A stretch of 64,000 bases of DNA from Microcystis wesenbergii NRERC-220 (GCF_032027425.1 NZ_JAVSJA010000001.1:3484001-3548000); one strand, 5' to 3'; counted from the stretch's first letter, positions 35,045 to 46,011 are shown. A program made the numbers and translations. The notes: generated from the sequence alone by a model not told the origin.

Positions 35045-37342
35045 TTACATCCACATGGGAAAAGGATTTAATTCATCTTCCGTTAAAGCTTCTTTTAACC
35101 ATCCCATGCTAACAGGAACATCATACAATCTTCCTGCCCCTAAACGCTTCCACATATGACGCATTCCGGGGACAATGACTTTAGCTACTCTTAAACCAAT
35201 ATCAGGACGAGTCTGATCTAATACTAACATTTCCATCCCCTTTGACTCAACAATTCGCTGACACAATTTAACATCCTCTAATAAGTCATCACTAGCTAAT
35301 TGTAAATAATCATGACTTTTTTTGGGTATTATTTTACTATCGGGAACTAAATAAGATTGATTGCTTAACCTTGCAGTTTGCCACCATTTAACCGCCAAAG
35401 GATCAGCAGAAGGATTATAAATCGTTGTCCCATCTTCCTTAAAAGATAACACATTCGGTAAGATTTGATTAACCTCCGTTAACGCCCGACTAATGGCAAT
35501 TTTCGGGTCAAAATGCGCCCCATACCCTAACAAAATGTCCTCCACTTCCCGCTCCTTTCTCGGACTAATAGCAGCAAAACAGGGAATATTCAAATCACTG
35601 GTAATATCTAACACCCATAGCTCCCGATTTAACCCCTCATAATATTGCTTTAATTGCTCAAAATATGGCTCATTAAAGCTCTCTAAATTAACGGAAGGTT
35701 TAACTAATTGATTATACCACCATAAGGCCACACAATCTCGTTCCACTAACTCCATAAATCCTTGTAAAATCGCTTCTTCTATCGTATTTCCTGCGGCGCA
35801 GCCATTAGAATCAGCCCAACAATCTAAGGGTTCAGATTGAGGATAACCATAATAACAATATACCGTCGGTAAATACTTAAAATCTTGAGCAGTTAAAGAC
35901 CATACAGGTGTCCAATCAATCATTCTAGTTTCATCAAAAGGTTCAGGGACTTTTTGAAACCATCCTTGATTCTTCGCATTCCATTCTTCTCGATGTTGAT
36001 ATTGTTTTTCACTAAAATTCATACATTTGTTAGGATGAATAGCTTTATCTCCTAACTCTTGATAATTCGCTTTTTCTCTGATTTCATTCCCTTGAAAAAC
36101 TCCCGAATAGCGCTCAATAGCTTCACAAAATCCACTTGCTTTTGCTTGACTATCTGTGCGGCCTTTTCCCGCACTTCTACCTCCAATATTTTGCCGTAAA
36201 CTGTCTAAATCATCAAAGACACTGCGAAAATGATGTTTCGCTACATAAGTATGAACTAAAGCATTCCCTTGTATCTTATTTAATTCTCGCACAATTCCCG
36301 TAATAGAACCGATAAGATGTTGATAGGTTCTTAAGGTTTCTTCAGGAGAACAAAAACGATGTCCCCCATCACTGGTAAAAGCCTTTTTACGATGTCCCAA
36401 AACCACAGGTAAAGGTGTTTTATTTAGAGAATATCCACAACTAGGACAGTTCGGACGTTTAACTAAAATATGCTCTTGAAATTGTAAATTTAAAGTATCA
36501 TAAGTCATCATTGTTCCTTCTAAACGTTGATTTTTACCTTGAATAATCCACTTAAAAACCTCCATAGCCGTCAGATTTAAAACCGTCTGTATTGTCGCTG
36601 AAGAAAACCCTAAAGGGGAAATTAAAGAAATCTTATTTTCTCTCTGTCTAATGATAAATTCCTCCACGGGACGATTATCTCGTAACCGTTGAGCCAAACA
36701 ATGCCAACAACCAGTTTTATCGGGATCAAATAAGGGACCAATCCATGCTAGGTTTCCCAGGGGATTAACTAATAACCAAGGCTTTTGCAAGACTAAAGCT
36801 TGTTGATTAATACTCTCTAAATCAGGATGAAGATAATTATCGGTTAAAATAATGGTTAAATCCCCTTCATCTGCGACTTGAACTTGCAATGAATTTAAAA
36901 TATTGATCAAATCTTGCTGGGGAATTGAGCCTAGGCTTTTAACCGTAACCTTCAGAGATTGTAATCGTTCAAAAGCTTGGGCTTGAGAAACCTGAAGATG
37001 ATGGCATAAAATTGCTAGATTAGACGGCAATAATTCTTTTTTTTCTAGTAAAAACCCTCGTTTATATAACTGAAAAATCGCTTTTTGAATTGCCAGACTA
37101 TAATTAATAATCACTGCGAAGGAATTAGCATTATTGGGATTGATTTCTTGATTTTGTAAAAATTCTAACTGAAGAATATCAATAATTTCATCAAGATTAC
37201 GTTGACCATCGATTAATCTTACTAAACGATAATAAAGCGGCTCTTGAAAACAGATAGATTCTCGCTCAGATAGAAAAAATACCGTATTTGGTTCTAAGGT
37301 TTCAATTGAGTAGGCAGGATTCCAATCAAGCTGGTTGAACAC
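35045..37342 (-). CDS. Fused E1-like / YcaO cyclodehydratase (TOMM biosynthesis)
   Basis: A 765-residue enzyme of the TruD/PatD type, which turns Cys or Ser/Thr into azolines using ATP. The N-terminal about 320 residues are a leader-binding and ThiF/E1-like part with two zinc-type pairs, GCWHCL and NCPSCG. The YcaO part begins near 345. ATP-site motifs are KASGFCEAIERYSG and GCAAGNTIEEAILQGFMELVE followed by RDCVALWW. The C-terminus is NPFPMWM, not a canonical PxPxP. It is 9 kb from the protease and four Cys-rich precursors, which it could modify. A copy of its last 63 codons lies at 33278. No separate dehydrogenase is seen, so products may stay as azolines. Confidence 0.88.
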   Translation of the reverse strand: MFNQLDWNPAYSIETLEPNTVFFLSERESICFQEPLYYRLVRLIDGQRNLDEIIDILQLEFLQNQEINPNNANSFAVIINYSLAIQKAIFQLYKRGFLLEKKELLPSNLAILCHHLQVSQAQAFERLQSLKVTVKSLGSIPQQDLINILNSLQVQVADEGDLTIILTDNYLHPDLESINQQALVLQKPWLLVNPLGNLAWIGPLFDPDKTGCWHCLAQRLRDNRPVEEFIIRQRENKISLISPLGFSSATIQTVLNLTAMEVFKWIIQGKNQRLEGTMMTYDTLNLQFQEHILVKRPNCPSCGYSLNKTPLPVVLGHRKKAFTSDGGHRFCSPEETLRTYQHLIGSITGIVRELNKIQGNALVHTYVAKHHFRSVFDDLDSLRQNIGGRSAGKGRTDSQAKASGFCEAIERYSGVFQGNEIREKANYQELGDKAIHPNKCMNFSEKQYQHREEWNAKNQGWFQKVPEPFDETRMIDWTPVWSLTAQDFKYLPTVYCYYGYPQSEPLDCWADSNGCAAGNTIEEAILQGFMELVERDCVALWWYNQLVKPSVNLESFNEPYFEQLKQYYEGLNRELWVLDITSDLNIPCFAAISPRKEREVEDILLGYGAHFDPKIAISRALTEVNQILPNVLSFKEDGTTIYNPSADPLAVKWWQTARLSNQSYLVPDSKIIPKKSHDYLQLASDDLLEDVKLCQRIVESKGMEMLVLDQTRPDIGLRVAKVIVPGMRHMWKRLGAGRLYDVPVSMGWLKEALTEDELNPFPMWM

Positions 37343-37429
37343 AATTTTTACTCTCTTTTTAAGGGATGTTAAGGTTAATTATATACCTATAATATCAGTT
37401 TGATAGCAGTTATCTTAATGGTGAGCTGC

Positions 37430-37475
37430 GAAGAGTGTAAGTTGGGTTGAACGATAGTGAAACCCAACCGTATTT
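37430..37475. repeat. GTTGGGTT...AACCCAAC repeat
   Basis: AAGTTGGGTTGAACGATAGT then GAAACCCAACC. The same arms occur near 118, 31108, 34110 and 38475. The remaining bases between 37343 and 37546 hold no gene. Confidence 0.55.
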
Positions 37476-37546
37476 TATCTATTCCTTGCTGAGATTCAGT
37501 TAAAATTGTAGCGTTATCAGCATGAGTTAGATAGAATCCAACATCC

Positions 37547-37768
37547 ATGATCATCTCTCTCAAAGAAGCTCAGGCTAAACTCCCCGAACTGATTGACAAT
37601 CTCAAACTGGGGGAAGAATTGTTAATCACCGACAACAATCGTCCAATTACCCAATTAATCGGGCAAATACCCATACCGCCCCAACGCCCTAGCCCTGGAC
37701 TATGTCAAGGAATGATTACCATCGTAGCTGATGACGAAGAACATTGGCAAGATTTTTTGAAAACTTAA
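37547..37768 (+). CDS. Phd/YefM-type antitoxin
   Basis: A 73-residue protein with the Phd N-terminal fold: IISLKEAQAKLPELIDNLKL then GEELLITDNNRPITQLIGQI. No toxin follows directly: the next gene is another antitoxin of the same superfamily. This may be an orphan that lost its PIN toxin. Confidence 0.8.
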   Translation: MIISLKEAQAKLPELIDNLKLGEELLITDNNRPITQLIGQIPIPPQRPSPGLCQGMITIVADDEEHWQDFLKT

Positions 37769-37784
37769 ATAGAGATTTAACATT

Positions 37785-38003
37785 ATGACTAAATTAGATA
37801 TAGCTCAAGCTAAATCCGATCTCTCAAAACTTCTCGATTTGGCAATTAACGGAGAGGAAATCGTTATTATACAAGGCGACGAGCCAGTAGCCAAAATTTC
37901 CCCCATCAAACGACCCTTAAAACGAGGAAGTGCTAAGGGAAAAGTATGGATGAGCGATGACTTTGATGAACCTCTTGAAGACTTTCACAATTACAGGGAA
38001 TGA
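37785..38003 (+). CDS. Phd/YefM-type antitoxin, partner of a broken VapC
   Basis: A 72-residue protein: KLDIAQAKSDLSKLLDLAIN, then GEEIVIIQGDEPVAKISPIK, ending with the toxin-binding tail KVWMSDDFDEPLEDF. It overlaps the VapC start as ATGA. The toxin gene is broken, so the antitoxin is probably free of its target. Confidence 0.85.
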   Translation: MTKLDIAQAKSDLSKLLDLAINGEEIVIIQGDEPVAKISPIKRPLKRGSAKGKVWMSDDFDEPLEDFHNYRE

Positions 38004-38383
38004 CTTTTTTATTGGACACACATATTTTTCTTTGGTTTGTTAATGACGATCCTAGATTAAGCAATGCTCTCAAAGATTTAATTGAAGATGAGAACAATTT
38101 TAGTTATCTTAGTATCGCCAGTCTTTGGGAAATGTCTATTAAATAGAATTTAGTAAAGTTAAGGTTAGTTCCTTCCTAGGAAGAGTTTATTGAGAAAGAA
38201 GTGAACGAAAGTAGGATTGTTTTACTAAATCTTGAACTAGGGCATCTAAAAATTAATGCTTCTCTACCTTTTCACCATAGAGATCCTTTTGAACGCATTA
38301 TTATTGCTCAATCTATGGCTGAAAATCTCCCTATCATTACAAGGGATTCAATTTTCATTCAATATTCGATTGCGCTTATTTAG
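38000..38383 (+). pseudogene. VapC-type PIN-domain toxin with two in-frame amber stops
   Basis: From ATG 38000 the frame reads MTFLLDTHIFLWFVNDDPRL, a PIN start with the first catalytic Asp, up to IASLWEMSIK and TAG at 38144-38146. The frame continues with NLVKLRLVPS, a second TAG (38177-38179), then EEFIEKEVNESRIVLLNLEL and HRDPFERIIIAQSMAENLPI. The whole PIN fold is present in one frame without indels, so the gene was inactivated by two nonsense changes only. Confidence 0.85.
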
Positions 38384-38695
38384 TGTAACTCAACAAATGA
38401 AAATATTATTGATCTTAGATCAAGATGAAGGAATAGCTCCCAATGATCCGGCCCCTTCTTCTCGATTAGATTGAAACAACGAAACCCAACACTAATAAAG
38501 GTGTGTTACTTTAGTGACATACCCTTTACCTATCAGCGGCGATCGCTTATAGCTCTCTCTATTAATCAAACTTTGGCAAGACGCGATCGCATAGAAAAAA
38601 TTGTTATTCCGCCATCAGGATATGGTATAATGCGGGATATTTCAGTTGGCAAAGGGGCAATGATTTGGAACTAGCATTTGAAGGGGATAAACAGT
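38384..38695. other. Repeat-bearing gap before transposase fragment
   Basis: Contains AACGAAACCCAACA (about 38478), the AAGGTGTGTTAC...GTGACATACCC hairpin with TTTACC behind it (38493-38523), and two GCGATCGC sites. No gene is supported. Confidence 0.5.
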
Positions 38696-38944
38696 TGTAG
38701 AACGTTCAGAGGTGCTGAGAGAAAATTGGAAAAATGGATAAGAATAGGCGGAATATTAGATCAAAGTAGTGCTGGTATGATTCAGAAGCATTTGGCGGGT
38801 ATCTGTAATTACTTTGAAAATCAGACAACCAATGGATTAACTGAGGGAATGAATACCAAAATAAAGCTTATTAAAAGAATAAGTTATGGATTTACCAATT
38901 TTGAACATCTTCGACTTAAGCTGTTTGCTTGCTTTAATTCATAA
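38696..38944 (+). pseudogene. ISL3-family transposase C-terminal fragment
   Basis: The frame encodes KLEKWIRIGGILDQSSAGMI, then IQKHLAGICNYFENQTTNGL and TEGMNTKIKLIKRISYGFTN, FEHLRLKLFACFNS. This is the conserved C-terminal end of DDE transposases of the ISL3 family, ending with the usual stop. The N-terminal four fifths, including two catalytic acidic residues, are missing. Confidence 0.75.
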
Positions 38945-39137
38945 CAAAAATTAACACAGGAAAACCAGAAGAGCCGAAGCGGTGGCGAAAAAGGCCCAAG
39001 ATGGAATTATTAGGGTTTAGTTGTCAGTTGTTTGTGATCAGTCATTTGATCGCTCATCGTAGGATTAGTGCGATCGATTTTGTTTGGGGTATCTAGAATG
39101 ATAAAATGGGTGACGTTCAAAGCATCATTCATTAGCT

Positions 39138-39455
39138 ATGACCACAACCTACAAAGTAGAAATTTCTCATTTAGGAACAACACAAACGATCGAAGTTAGG
39201 GAAGATCAAACTATACTACAAGCGGCCTACGATGCGGGGATTGACTTACCCAGTTCTTGCAATGCGGGCGTATGTACTACCTGTGCCGCTCAACTTTCCC
39301 AGGGTAGCGTCGAACAAGGTGAGGGCATGGGATTATCCCCCGACCTGCAAAAAGAAGGCTATGCTTTGTTATGTGTGGCCTATCCTCGCTCCGATATTAA
39401 ACTGGAATCTGGCAAGGAAGAAGTAGTTTATCAACGTCAATTCGGAAAACCCTAG
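39138..39455 (+). CDS. Plant-type [2Fe-2S] ferredoxin
   Basis: A 105-residue soluble electron carrier. The cluster-binding cysteines are CNAGVCTTC (Cys41, 46, 49) and LLCVAY (Cys79). The N-terminus YKVEISHLGTTQTIEVREDQ is the ferredoxin beta-grasp fold. It differs from the main photosynthetic PetF (CRAGACSTC), so it is probably a secondary ferredoxin. It stands alone between mobile debris and pyrG. Confidence 0.93.
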   Translation: MTTTYKVEISHLGTTQTIEVREDQTILQAAYDAGIDLPSSCNAGVCTTCAAQLSQGSVEQGEGMGLSPDLQKEGYALLCVAYPRSDIKLESGKEEVVYQRQFGKP

Positions 39456-39537
39456 GCCAAACTGGGGTTAAGATGACAAATTTTCGGGGGTTTCCCCCCA
39501 AAAAAACCAGATTTAGAGCCAATCAGACCGGCAAACC

Positions 39538-41265
<1,728 letters not shown>

Positions 41266-41331
41266 TCATTTTCCCAGATTTCATTATAACCGGAGGATCT
41301 ATACCGCTCAACTAAACTTACTCAAACTTAC

Positions 41332-42567
41332 TTAAAAGCCTGAAAGCTTAGTCATTCGTAGTGGGTCAAGCACTACAGGATTAAACGGCAAACCCTTTAT
41401 TCCCTGGTCAATGACATCAGGAATTACTTTTCTAATGATGTTAAATGACCCATTGACATCGGCATTTAACAACTGATTTGTTCCCATTTTATACAGTCCC
41501 CTAGCTAACCTTTTTCCCTTAAATAATGGTTTTTCTTCACCATATTTAGGTAACTCATCCCTATCTAAAGCACTGGATTGTGAGGTATAGGATTCTTCAG
41601 TTATTATGACTTTTATTCCTTTTAATTGAGCTTTATAGGTTAACATTTCTATTAATCTATTATGGGGAATATTGACAAATTGTTGATTATTCCTTTTTCC
41701 TAGATTAAGAGATTGTTTCATCCGCTCATTATGCCCAATTATTAACGTCCCTATTTGATGAATAGTACACCAATCTATTACTCTTTTACTGGCTGTGTGT
41801 AGATAATTTTCTACTCGACAGTTTCGTTTATGGGTTAGGAATATCAATCTCTTAGATGAGGGTTGATTATTTCTGGTTTTCAGTTGAGATTGTAAGCGGG
41901 AACGTTGTTTTTTGTAGAAGGTGTTAATTGCTTTTAACGGTCTGCCATTTACCAAAAGAGGTGCTACACCTGTTTGATTTGTAGTTACAGCCATTAAGTT
42001 ATTAACTCCTAAATCTATCCCAGCTATCTCTTGTTTATCTGTGGTTTCCGACCGTCTTTCATAGACTATTTCAATGACATAACAGCTACTTTTGGGGACA
42101 ATTCTCACTTCAATTATTTCTCTTCGGGAAGTGGTCAATTTTACGTCGCTCATAGACAAGTGACAAATTCCTTCTTTTAAAGGTTTTTTATAAATTGATT
42201 CCTGAGAATATATTAGCAGGTTTCTTCCTTTGGTTTTGTCCTTATACTTAATAATTTTAGGTTTTCCTAAAAATTTTTCAGGGTGTTTTTTCCAAGCTCT
42301 AAAAGCGGCAAAATAACTAATCCAAGCCTGATCTAATCTTCTGATTATCTGCTTGCTCACTTTCGTGGGTAAAGCTAAATAATCTGAGGTTTTAGATACC
42401 AGATGATAGAGTTGATTAAAACTCAGTTTTTGGGAGTTTTCAAAGAAATATTGGCGATAATGGTAGTTAGCTAGATTGAACAAATTTTTTGACAAGAAGG
42501 CATAATGGTCGATTTCTGACCATAAGGGATGGTTTTGACTGATAATATGACGTTCAACTAGCTTCAT
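41332..42567 (-). CDS. TnpB family RNA-guided nuclease / IS200/IS605 OrfB (solitary)
   Basis: A 411-residue protein. RuvC-type motifs are GIDLGVNNLMAVTT (first Asp about 190), the GTLIIGHNERMKQ region, and LNADVNGSFNIIRK with the last catalytic Asp. The usual CxxC...CxxC zinc ribbon is absent: that segment reads EESYTSQSSALDRDELPKYG ... KRLARGLYK, as in a known zinc-finger-less subgroup. No tnpA is beside it, so it is an IS1341-type solitary element. A guide RNA would be expected just past its 3' end, left of 41332; I did not identify a clean hairpin there. Confidence 0.85.
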   Translation of the reverse strand: MKLVERHIISQNHPLWSEIDHYAFLSKNLFNLANYHYRQYFFENSQKLSFNQLYHLVSKTSDYLALPTKVSKQIIRRLDQAWISYFAAFRAWKKHPEKFLGKPKIIKYKDKTKGRNLLIYSQESIYKKPLKEGICHLSMSDVKLTTSRREIIEVRIVPKSSCYVIEIVYERRSETTDKQEIAGIDLGVNNLMAVTTNQTGVAPLLVNGRPLKAINTFYKKQRSRLQSQLKTRNNQPSSKRLIFLTHKRNCRVENYLHTASKRVIDWCTIHQIGTLIIGHNERMKQSLNLGKRNNQQFVNIPHNRLIEMLTYKAQLKGIKVIITEESYTSQSSALDRDELPKYGEEKPLFKGKRLARGLYKMGTNQLLNADVNGSFNIIRKVIPDVIDQGIKGLPFNPVVLDPLRMTKLSGF

Positions 42568-42824
42568 ATCTTGATTATACCTGATAACGTTCTTAAAATC
42601 TATCGGTGGCCAAAGTTACTTATTTTAGCTATCTAGCTACAGAAATGAGTAGCTTTAAAAAGCTTTAGGTAGGTTTTTGGTTTCTGTGGTTAACCCCGAT
42701 CCTCGTTTTAGCTCCCTCTCGAAAATCTATTGCACCACAGCCTTTAGTCACCTTCAACCCGATCATCTAAATTTTCCGCTACAATCGAGAGTACTAAGAC
42801 TCAGGCAATTGTAAAGTAATATTA

Positions 42825-43178
42825 ATGATAGATTTTAATACTCTCGCTGAATTTTCCCGCAACTATTGCGTCTCGATTTGTGCCTTTTTAGTACCCGCTA
42901 ACTTAGTAACCACCCTTTTAACGGTTCTTTTTCTCTATTTCGGTCGTCCTACCCGTCAAATCTTCCCCATTGCTTCCCTAGCTTTGTTGTTCGCTGTCAC
43001 CATGTTTTTCCACGTCGCCACCTGGTTGATGATTGGTGTGGTTATGGCCCCCACTTTTATCCTCTTTGGACTAGGTTTAACCTGTTTTGTGATCAATTTT
43101 CAAGCCATTAGCGATCGCCAAAGCTTGGAACAGTTATTACACACTGGTGTTAGTCGTCTGGCCCGCTCTTTCAACTAA
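42825..43178 (+). CDS. Conserved hypothetical membrane protein
   Basis: A 117-residue protein with three to four hydrophobic segments: SICAFLVPANLVTTLLTVLF, FPIASLALLFAVTMFFHVAT and WLMIGVVMAPTFILFGLGLT. The C-terminus is basic and soluble (DRQSLEQLLHTGVSRLARSF). The family appears conserved in cyanobacteria but has no assigned role that I can name. It has its own ATG and stands alone. Confidence 0.65.
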   Translation: MIDFNTLAEFSRNYCVSICAFLVPANLVTTLLTVLFLYFGRPTRQIFPIASLALLFAVTMFFHVATWLMIGVVMAPTFILFGLGLTCFVINFQAISDRQSLEQLLHTGVSRLARSFN

Positions 43179-43232
43179 GGAAAAGCGCCAAGACTTCCCC
43201 CTTCCCACTTCCCCCATAGTTGAACCAATAGG

Positions 43233-44003
43233 CTAATCTTGATGCGTCCAAGAGCGATGGGCCAGACGCAAACCCCAATCGAGCAGATAACCAATCGCGC
43301 CAATAACGAGAATCACCGCCATCAACTCCGAATAAGCGAGTCGATCGCGTGTATCGAGAATATAATAACCCAAACCCGCACTAACCCCCAGCATTTCCGC
43401 CGGTACAAGAACGATCCAGATAATACCTATAGCCAAACGGAAACCAGTTAGGAGATGGGAGAGGATCGCAGGCAGAATAATCTGGAAAACCGTTTCCCCT
43501 CGGGTAGCACAGAGACTGCGGGCTAAAGTCAACCAAGAGCGATCAACCGCGTTAACCCCGGCAGCCGTATTGAGAAGGATCGGCCAGATGGCCGCCACCG
43601 TCAGCAAAAAATACACCGGTAGATCACCAATTCCCAAAACCATCACCGCTAAAGGCATCCAAGAAAGGGGCGAGATCATGCGTAGAAATTGAAATACAGC
43701 CGACAAAGCCGATTCAAGGGAGCGATACAACCCGATTAATACCCCCAACGGCACACCGATGGCACTAGCGAGAACCAAGCCCACAATAACCCGGCGGCAA
43801 CTGGTGAGGATATGGGGCATAATCTCCCCCCCAACAAAAAGACGTAATAAAGCGACAAAAGATCGCTCAGGGGAAAAATCATTTAAAATCGGGTTTGAGT
43901 GCCATAGAGGACTGGTAAATAGCCACCAGAGCAATAATCCAAAACCGATACCCCATAAGGGTAGTAAAGCTCTTGGCGGGGAGGTCAAAGATTGTGACTT
44001 CAT
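43233..44003 (-). CDS. ABC transporter permease (nitrate/sulfonate/taurine class)
   Basis: A 256-residue inner-membrane permease with about six helices. The EAA loop is visible in WLTLARSLCATRGETVFQII then LPAILSHLLTGFRLAIGIIW. It resembles SsuC, TauC and NrtB. It is the last gene of a five-gene operon (47666 to 43233) with 12 bp to the binding-protein gene. Confidence 0.88.
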   Translation of the reverse strand: MKSQSLTSPPRALLPLWGIGFGLLLWWLFTSPLWHSNPILNDFSPERSFVALLRLFVGGEIMPHILTSCRRVIVGLVLASAIGVPLGVLIGLYRSLESALSAVFQFLRMISPLSWMPLAVMVLGIGDLPVYFLLTVAAIWPILLNTAAGVNAVDRSWLTLARSLCATRGETVFQIILPAILSHLLTGFRLAIGIIWIVLVPAEMLGVSAGLGYYILDTRDRLAYSELMAVILVIGAIGYLLDWGLRLAHRSWTHQD

Positions 44004-44015
44004 AGGTTAGGACCC

Positions 44016-45224
44016 TTAAAATTTGATCGTCTCGATGCGGGAGAGATTATTCGGTAAGCCGAAAGCTTTCGGTCCGCCCACCTGTTGCAAGGCATTACGG
44101 ACAAAAGAGTCATCCACGAGATCCCGCGCCACCTGTCGGGGTTGCAGTTTTTGGAGAAAATCCGTATTTCCTTCCACCTGAGTGGTTTTGAGCAAGCGTA
44201 CCAGTTCCTCCGTATAGGAAGGGAAAGGATAGGGCTGGAAATCGATCCGGTTGACTTGCCAAGCTGGATTCTCGATCGCCCCGTCTTTTTTATAGAAATT
44301 GCGATCATAGTAAGTAAGCGCCCGTTGCAATACCGGCAGCGGGTGAGGCGTATATTTTCCACCATCTTTAGAGAGAATCCGAGCTACTTCGGAGCGATTG
44401 CCCCGGGACCAGAGTTGGGCTTTAACGAGGGCGTTTACCACCCTCTGCGTCCATTGTTTCCGTTCCTTAATATCCTCCTCGTGAACAAAGACGACGCAAC
44501 AGGCGTGATTCTTCCAGACATCGCCGGTGAAACGGAGAACCCTACCGGTTTTGAGATTTTCCGCCGCCGCGTTGAAAGGTTCAGCAACGATATAACCGCC
44601 GATGCTCTTATTGGCGAGGGCTGATACCATATCCGGGGGCGGGAGAACCACTAGATTAACCTCGTTAGAAGCGATCGGCGCGTCCTTGGCTTTGCGAACT
44701 ATTTTCAGCCCGTTACGTTGTAAGAGTTGTTGCAAGACCAAATTATGAATCGAATACCAGAAAGGAACCGCGATCGTTTTACCTCCCAATTCCCTGGGAT
44801 TTTCAATATCGGGAAGGACGGTGAGGGCTGAACCGTTGGTATGGTTCCAAGCGACGATTTTAGCGGGGAAATTGCGCCCGTAACGAATCCAGATCGAGGT
44901 GGGAAAAAGAACATGAATAACGTTCACCTGCCGAGCGAGAAAGGCTTCAACAATCTGCGCCCAAGAGCGGAATAGGCGCGGTTGTTCGGCAGTTAAACCT
45001 TCCGCTTGATAAAGTTTTCGGGAGTGGGCCACCAATAGGGGGGCGGCATCCGTAATCGGTAGATAACCGATTTTCACAGGCTGATCGTTGGCATTGGCGT
45101 GAACGGGGAGATTCCAATTATCGGCGGCGATCGCTGCTCCGAAGGAACTGGTAAACAGTGCCGAAAGTTTCAGGAAATCTCGACGGCTCATGCCGCAACA
45201 AGCACAATTATCGTGTAGGTTCAT
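44016..45224 (-). CDS. ABC transporter substrate-binding protein, Tat-type signal
   Basis: A 402-residue periplasmic binding protein of the SsuA/NrtA/TauA class. The N-terminus (CGMSRRDFLKLSALFTSSFG) is a twin-arginine signal. The mature part starts near VHANANDQPVKIGYLPITDA. The Cys-rich first residues (CACCG) are unusual for a signal. The ligand may be a sulfonate, nitrate or similar small anion; the sequence does not decide. It is the fourth gene in the operon. Confidence 0.85.
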   Translation of the reverse strand: MNLHDNCACCGMSRRDFLKLSALFTSSFGAAIAADNWNLPVHANANDQPVKIGYLPITDAAPLLVAHSRKLYQAEGLTAEQPRLFRSWAQIVEAFLARQVNVIHVLFPTSIWIRYGRNFPAKIVAWNHTNGSALTVLPDIENPRELGGKTIAVPFWYSIHNLVLQQLLQRNGLKIVRKAKDAPIASNEVNLVVLPPPDMVSALANKSIGGYIVAEPFNAAAENLKTGRVLRFTGDVWKNHACCVVFVHEEDIKERKQWTQRVVNALVKAQLWSRGNRSEVARILSKDGGKYTPHPLPVLQRALTYYDRNFYKKDGAIENPAWQVNRIDFQPYPFPSYTEELVRLLKTTQVEGNTDFLQKLQPRQVARDLVDDSFVRNALQQVGGPKAFGLPNNLSRIETIKF

Positions 45225-45228
45225 AGAT

Positions 45229-46011
45229 TTACAGTGTCATCACAAGGGCTAATTCTTGAAAAATTGACTGGCGTAGATCACTCAAAAGCTTGGCTGACTC
45301 GAAACGGGGTTTCGGCATCGAGATGGTCCATTCTCGGCGGATGCCCACCGGATGACGGCCCATGAGAAGAACTCGATCGGCTACTAATAAGGCCTCGTCG
45401 ATGTCGTGGGTAACGAGGAGAACCGTGCTGTTATAGAGAGCTATGACTTCTAGGAGGAGTTTTTGCATCTCGAAACGGGTGATCGCGTCGAGGGCGCTAA
45501 ACGGCTCATCCAGGAGGAGGAGAGAGGGGCGCCGGGCAAGGACGCGGGCTAGAGAAACTCTCTGAGCCATACCGCCCGATAGTTGATGAGGATAGGCACG
45601 CTCGAAGCCCTCTAGTTTGACGCTTTTAACGGCGGTGTGAACCCTTTCGCGTAATTGCTGATGATCGAGGCGGGGCATCCGCTTTAATTTCAAACCAAAA
45701 GCCACGTTTTGCCAAACGGTTAACCAAGGTAAAAGGGCGGGGGATTGAAAGACGATCGAGCTGCGGATGTCTGGGGCTTGTAAGGGTCGTGAGTGCAATT
45801 GTATTTCTCCGCCATCGGCACTCTGCAAACCAGCGGCGGTAGCAAGGAGGGTAGATTTACCGCAACCACTGGCCCCAAGCAAACAAACCACCTCACCGGA
45901 GCGCACCTGTAGGTTAATATCCTCAAAAACGGTACGGTAGCCATGGCGGGTTTTATAGCGTTTATGGAGATTTTTGAGGGTGAGGACGGGGTAATCCGTG
46001 GCGACGCTCAT
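45229..46011 (-). CDS. ABC transporter ATPase (SsuB/TauB/NrtD-like)
   Basis: A 260-residue ATPase. Walker A is LLGASGCGKSTLL (about 45-53), the signature is LSGGMAQRVSLARVL, Walker B is LLLLDEPFSALD, and the switch is LLVTHDIDEALL. It overlaps the acyl-CoA dehydrogenase-like gene by 4 bp and precedes the binding-protein gene by 4 bp. Confidence 0.92.
   Translation of the reverse strand: MSVATDYPVLTLKNLHKRYKTRHGYRTVFEDINLQVRSGEVVCLLGASGCGKSTLLATAAGLQSADGGEIQLHSRPLQAPDIRSSIVFQSPALLPWLTVWQNVAFGLKLKRMPRLDHQQLRERVHTAVKSVKLEGFERAYPHQLSGGMAQRVSLARVLARRPSLLLLDEPFSALDAITRFEMQKLLLEVIALYNSTVLLVTHDIDEALLVADRVLLMGRHPVGIRREWTISMPKPRFESAKLLSDLRQSIFQELALVMTL

Noticed and set aside
25889-37342. Complete classical cyanobactin (pat/tru) cluster
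   Set aside because: No PatG macrocyclase, no PatB/PatC-type or prenyltransferase gene, and precursors lack the LAELSEEALG heterocyclase motif and the AYDG-type cyclisation signal.
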